DNA of 9,718 nt from Gammaproteobacteria bacterium. Its GTDB lineage: Bacteria > Pseudomonadota > Gammaproteobacteria > Steroidobacterales > Steroidobacteraceae. The stretch lies in the NCBI GenBank assembly GCA_030040525.1, contig JASHTN010000343.1, forward strand, positions 1 through 9,718. Reading direction: 5' to 3'. Position numbers and translations under genes: made by a program. Position 1 is the first letter of the stretch. Each line of letters opens with the position of its first letter. Shown here one piece after another: positions 6,633 to 9,718 of this stretch. The notes beneath the pieces were generated by a model, which searched no databases, was not told the DNA's origin, and saw only the letters and a program-made list of their open reading frames with translations.

Positions 6633-8660
6633 TCAGCCGAGGGCCGCCGGCACCTCAGGATACGCGCTCAGCACCGCACCGAGCGCCGCCTCGAGTGGTC
6701 CGAGCCAGGGCTCGTAATGTCGCCAGTGTTCAAGCGCATCGCGGAAAATGGGCTGGCGGACCTGCTCGGAGCTTGCGGTGCGCACGGCACGCTCGTTCTC
6801 GTAGAACCGCAGGCAGCGCTCCTCGAACGGCAGCCCGCAGTACTCGAGGAGCCGGCGTACCTGCCGCTCGGTGTCCTCGATCATCGACTCATAGAGTACC
6901 CGGTGCATGCGGCCTGGCAGCACCCGGTCGAAATGCGCCATGAGCGCGACGTAGTCGTGGTAGTAGCGCCCAAGATCCTCGAGCCCGTAGCTGAAGCTCT
7001 GGCCGCGCGCGAAGTGCTGCTTGAAGCAGGAGAAACAGCAGCCGAGCGGATGACGCCGGGCGTCGATGATGCGCGCGTTCGGCAGGATCAGTTGAATGAG
7101 TCCGACATAGAGGCAGTTGTTCGGCATTTTGTCGACGAAAAAGGGGGCAGAGGTCCTGCGCACTGCGCGGGTACGGGCGAGGTAACGCTCGCCGAGCTGG
7201 CGCAACTGCGCCGGCGTGAGCGCGGCTACTGCCGAAAGAAAGCTGCCGCTCGCGTCGTTCGCGTCGCGTCCGGCGAGCTCGCGGGCGATCCTCGGGATAT
7301 CGGGCAGCTCCATGGTCCCCTCGACCAGGGAGTGGCTCGCGAGGATCTGCTCGATGAGGGTCGAGCCCGAGCGCGGCAGGCCGAGGACAAAGATCGGATC
7401 CGGTGCCGGGCTGCCTGCGCCGGTGCGGGTGGCGAAGAACTGCGCCGTGAAGAGCTCCTGCGAGCGGCGCACGAAGCTTGAGTTGTCGTCGGCGCTGTAG
7501 GGGTGGCGCTGCCGGCGCAGCGCGTTGCCGCGCGCATAGTGGACGAAGGACTCCTCCCAGCACGCGGCGTCCTCGAGTGCCTTGGCGAGCGCGAACTCGA
7601 AGTGCAATCGATCCTCGTCGGCAAGGGTCTCCCGGGTGAGCGCCGCGCGCAGCGCGCTCACATCGGCGTCCGAGAAACGCAGGGTCTTCAGGTTGGCGAG
7701 GCTCCACCACGCCTCGCCGAGGGTAGGCTCCATGGCTGTAGCGCGTCGATAAGCCGCGATGCTGTCGTCTGTCCGTCCGGCCGTCTTCAGCGAGTGGCCG
7801 TAGCTCATCCAGACTTTCGGCTGCTGCGGGAACTCCCTGAGCACCGCCTCGTAGATGCGGATGGAGCCGAGGTAGTCACCGAGATTGGCCAGCACGGCGG
7901 CGTGCAGGTTGCGATAGCCCGGATTGTGGGGCTCCTTCGCGAGCAGCCGCTCCACCTCGGGCAGCGCCTGATCCGCTTTGCCCTGCCGGTTGAGTACGAT
8001 GGCGTAGTTATGGCGCGCCGCGTCGAAGCTCGGCGCCAGCTTGAGGCAGCGCTCGAGAAGCGCCTGCGCATCCTGGTAGCGCCGCAGGCGCGCCGCTATC
8101 TCCGCCAGCATGCGCAGCGCCGCCACGTCGGTCGGGTGTCTCTCGAGATGGGTGCGCAGTTGCGCCTCGGCGCGGGGCAGGTCATTTCGGACCAGGGCAG
8201 CGGCCGGCTCCCGCAGGCGCGGATCCTTGGCAGCCGCGGCCTCTATGTATCGCGCGCGCGCCTCGTCGGCGCCGCCGCCATCGCCCAGCACGTCGAGCTG
8301 GTCGGCCAGCAGCCGCCACCCGTCGGGCGAATCGGGCTTCAGGAGCAGCGCGCGCCGGAGCGAGGCGACCGCCTCGCTCGCGCGGCCCGCCTCACCGAGC
8401 GCGGCCCCCAGCTCCAGATGCACCGGCGCGGCCTCCGGCTGCTCGCGCGCGAGCGCTGCGAGCAACTCCAGCGCCGCCTGAGTCTGTCCGGCGATGCGCC
8501 GGGCGGCGCCCAGGATCAGGCGCGCACGCGGATCGCCAGGGCTCACCTTGAGGATCTCGAGCGCCTGCTCGGCGGCCAGGCGCGGGTCCTTCCCGAGCAG
8601 CCGCGTGGCGTGCGCGAGCGCCACGTCGAGCGTTCCAACTGGCTCAGATGCTCCGGTCAC
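6633..8660 (-). CDS. TPR-repeat sulfotransferase fusion protein
   Basis: A 675-residue, probably cytoplasmic protein without signal peptide or membrane segment. Residues ~10-330 are tandem tetratricopeptide repeats of ~34 residues. Examples are AAPVHLELGAALGEAGRASE at 77-96, FDAARHNYAIVLNRQGKADQ at 212-231 and PKVWMSYGHSLKTAGRTDDS at 281-300. Residues ~420-675 are a PAPS-dependent sulfotransferase domain (Sulfotransfer_3 type). IFVLGLPRSGSTLIEQIL (423-440) is the 5'-phosphosulfate loop, DKMPNN (510-515) is conserved in this class, and ARIIDARRHPLGCCFSCF (529-546) is the 3'-phosphate-binding region with Arg535/536 and Ser544. YESMIEDTERQVRRLLEYCG (590-609) is the later conserved helix. The domain should move sulfate from PAPS to a hydroxyl or amine; the acceptor is unknown, with the TPR part a likely partner-binding platform. 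The start is a GTG at 8660 with a weak ribosome site; a GTG at codon 13 is an alternative. The TonB receptor lies directly downstream. Confidence 0.94.
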   Translation of the reverse strand: MTGASEPVGTLDVALAHATRLLGKDPRLAAEQALEILKVSPGDPRARLILGAARRIAGQTQAALELLAALAREQPEAAPVHLELGAALGEAGRASEAVASLRRALLLKPDSPDGWRLLADQLDVLGDGGGADEARARYIEAAAAKDPRLREPAAALVRNDLPRAEAQLRTHLERHPTDVAALRMLAEIAARLRRYQDAQALLERCLKLAPSFDAARHNYAIVLNRQGKADQALPEVERLLAKEPHNPGYRNLHAAVLANLGDYLGSIRIYEAVLREFPQQPKVWMSYGHSLKTAGRTDDSIAAYRRATAMEPTLGEAWWSLANLKTLRFSDADVSALRAALTRETLADEDRLHFEFALAKALEDAACWEESFVHYARGNALRRQRHPYSADDNSSFVRRSQELFTAQFFATRTGAGSPAPDPIFVLGLPRSGSTLIEQILASHSLVEGTMELPDIPRIARELAGRDANDASGSFLSAVAALTPAQLRQLGERYLARTRAVRRTSAPFFVDKMPNNCLYVGLIQLILPNARIIDARRHPLGCCFSCFKQHFARGQSFSYGLEDLGRYYHDYVALMAHFDRVLPGRMHRVLYESMIEDTERQVRRLLEYCGLPFEERCLRFYENERAVRTASSEQVRQPIFRDALEHWRHYEPWLGPLEAALGAVLSAYPEVPAALG

Positions 8661-8696
8661 GACCTAAGGCCTGGGGCAAGCGGTCCCGTCCGCATG

Positions 8697-8723
8697 GTGA
8701 CACCCGCGGGTATGTTCTACGAT
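8697..8723 (+). promoter_or_regulatory. Candidate promoter with palindrome before the DUF748 gene
   Basis: GTGACA (8697-8702) matches five of six -35 bases. TACGAT (8718-8723) matches four of six -10 bases, with a short 15-bp spacer. The spacer contains the perfect 10-bp palindrome ACCCGCGGGT (8702-8711). The site lies between the divergent starts of the sulfotransferase (8660) and the DUF748 gene (8755), so a regulator bound here could affect both. The match alone is not proof. Confidence 0.3.
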
Positions 8724-8748
8724 AGCCGCAGAATAAGACAAAGAGACT

Positions 8749-8753
8749 GGAGG
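8749..8753 (+). promoter_or_regulatory. Shine-Dalgarno unusually close to its ATG
   Basis: GGAGG ends only one base before the ATG at 8755, against the usual five to nine. A weaker AAAGAG at 8740-8745 has a nine-base spacing and may serve instead. No alternative start exists between the in-frame TAA at 8734-8736 and the ATG, and later starts would cut into the membrane anchor. Confidence 0.5.
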
Positions 8754-8754
8754 C

Positions 8755-9718
8755 ATGGGCCGCTACCGACGCTACCTCGTCGCAGCCGCGATCGTGGTCG
8801 TGCTCATCGGCGCCTGCGCGGCGGGCGGCTTTCTCGGCGTACCCTGGCTCGCGCGCCGTGCGGCAGTCGATTTCGTGCGTACGCATTATGGCCGCACGCT
8901 CACGGTCGGCGCGATCCGCTTCAATCCCTTCGACCTGAACCTGGATATCACCGGGGTGTCGCTGCCCGATGCAGACGGCCGGACTCTGCTCGCTTTTGAC
9001 CGGCTGCATGTCGCCGTGGCGTTCGCCAGCCTCTGGCACCTGGCACCGGACTTCCGGGAGATCCTGCTCGAGCAGCCGTACGTGCGGGTGCTGATCCGGC
9101 CGGGCGGAGCGCTCAACCTCGCCGATCTCGGCAAGGGGTTCCCGCCGGCACCGCAGCCGCTCAAGCCGCAGAAGCCCGCCGCCCCCATGCGTCTCATCAT
9201 TCACCGCCTGGCGGTGGTGAGTGGCACCACGACGTTCGAGGACCGCACGCGCCCGACGGCGTTTCGCGCCGAGCTCAAGCCGATTGCGTTCGAGCTGCGC
9301 GACTTCAGCACCACGGGCGGCACCGGCAACGACTATGCGCTCAATGCCGCATCTCCCGAGGGCGAGCGCCTCATCTGGAGCGGCACGGTGCAGCTGGCGC
9401 CACTCACCTCGCGCGGACAGTTCCAGATGGCTGATCTGCGGGCGCGCACGCTGTGGAGCTACCTGCGCGCCAGCCTGCCCTTCGAGATCGACTCGGGCGT
9501 CATCGGCATCAAGGGGAGCTACCAGCTCGGCGCAGGCAGCGGCCCGCTCGCGCTCCGGGTGGACGTTCACGACGCCACGGTGACCGACCTCAGGATCAAG
9601 CCCGGCGGAGGCCGGGAGGACTACGTTGCATTGAGGCGCATCCAGGTCGAGGAGACGCGGGTCGAATTGGGTGCGCACCGGGTTGAGGTTGCGAAGGTGC
9701 AGCTCTCCGGAGGAGACA
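8755..9718 (+). CDS. DUF748 (AsmA-like) envelope protein, 5' part
   Basis: The frame is open from the ATG at 8755 to the right edge with no stop, giving 321 complete codons. A basic start (MGRYRRY) and a hydrophobic helix (about 7-29) anchor the protein in the inner membrane with the rest in the periplasm. AVDFVRTHYGRTLTVGAIRFNPFDLNLDITGVSL (residues 37-70, in overlapping blocks) is the AsmA/DUF748-type opening. EQPYVRVLIRPGGALNLADL (107-126) follows, then a Pro/Lys-rich linker (about 129-145). The DUF748 core includes GTTTFEDRTRPTAF (156-169), FELRDFSTTGG (179-189), ASPEGERLIWSGTV (199-212) and PFEIDSGVIGIKGSYQL (242-258). Full-length members are often around 1000 residues or more, so most of the protein lies beyond the window. 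The family is poorly characterised. Its repeated beta-structure resembles AsmA-like proteins linked to outer-membrane lipid transport or assembly, an analogy only. It is divergent from the sulfotransferase with 94 bp between the starts. Confidence 0.9.
   Translation, partial: MGRYRRYLVAAAIVVVLIGACAAGGFLGVPWLARRAAVDFVRTHYGRTLTVGAIRFNPFDLNLDITGVSLPDADGRTLLAFDRLHVAVAFASLWHLAPDFREILLEQPYVRVLIRPGGALNLADLGKGFPPAPQPLKPQKPAAPMRLIIHRLAVVSGTTTFEDRTRPTAFRAELKPIAFELRDFSTTGGTGNDYALNAASPEGERLIWSGTVQLAPLTSRGQFQMADLRARTLWSYLRASLPFEIDSGVIGIKGSYQLGAGSGPLALRVDVHDATVTDLRIKPGGGREDYVALRRIQVEETRVELGAHRVEVAKVQLSGGD

Noticed and set aside
7503..8999. A 498-codon + strand open frame antisense to the TPR-sulfotransferase
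   Set aside because: The composition is Arg/Leu/Ala-rich with no recognisable domain, and it runs through the intergenic region and into the DUF748 gene in a different frame. The sulfotransferase on the other strand has full family motifs.
8644..9678. A 344-codon - strand open frame covering the DUF748 region
   Set aside because: It is rich in Arg, Glu, His and Asp, without domains, and antisense to a continuous DUF748 frame. That frame is easy to miss because it has no stop before the window ends.
1..9718. CRISPR arrays, tRNA/rRNA genes, insertion sequences, prophage or toxin-antitoxin genes
   Set aside because: Reading both strands, I found no regularly spaced repeats, cloverleaf-like segments, transposase motifs or paired small genes of those types.

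Overview
The window is strongly GC-rich, densely coded DNA with several GTG or TTG starts. It holds a large TonB-dependent receptor, a TPR-sulfotransferase fusion, a DUF748 protein and a DUF4197 protein. Together these suggest a free-living, Gram-negative proteobacterium, most likely a gammaproteobacterium of the Steroidobacter/Nevskia/Xanthomonadales type. That placement is an inference from gene content; there is no rRNA or other phylogenetic marker here. I see no insertion sequences, phage genes, tRNAs, rRNAs or CRISPR arrays.

Layout from left to right. A possible C-terminus of a + strand gene enters from the left edge (3-53). It runs tail-to-tail into a DUF4197 periplasmic protein on the - strand (40-747). 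From a divergent intergenic region, an APC/AAT-family amino acid permease runs + (843-2225, TTG start with a good Shine-Dalgarno). A small VOC/glyoxalase-fold protein follows on the + strand (2302-2784). It converges on a short CxxC...CxC zinc-ribbon-like protein on the - strand (2824-3075). Divergent from that is an SRAP/YedK-HMCES-family abasic-site DNA-protein crosslinker on the + strand (3168-3845, GTG start). A perfect 13-bp hairpin lies just before its start codon.

The right half is one probable - strand transcription unit. A TPR-sulfotransferase (6633-8660) is followed after 97 bp by an 897-residue TonB-dependent receptor (3842-6535), whose stop codon overlaps the SRAP stop. Divergent from the sulfotransferase, a DUF748/AsmA-like protein starts at 8755 and stays open to the right edge.

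Most genes are recognisable housekeeping or accessory families. The permease and the TonB receptor fit nutrient uptake across the inner and outer membranes. The SRAP protein serves DNA-damage tolerance. The DUF748 protein suggests envelope maintenance. I do not see a convincing new multi-gene system. The points that deserve a second look are the sulfotransferase-receptor pair, the five cysteine pairs in the receptor barrel, the SRAP active-site loop with its upstream hairpin, and the uncharacterised zinc-ribbon protein.
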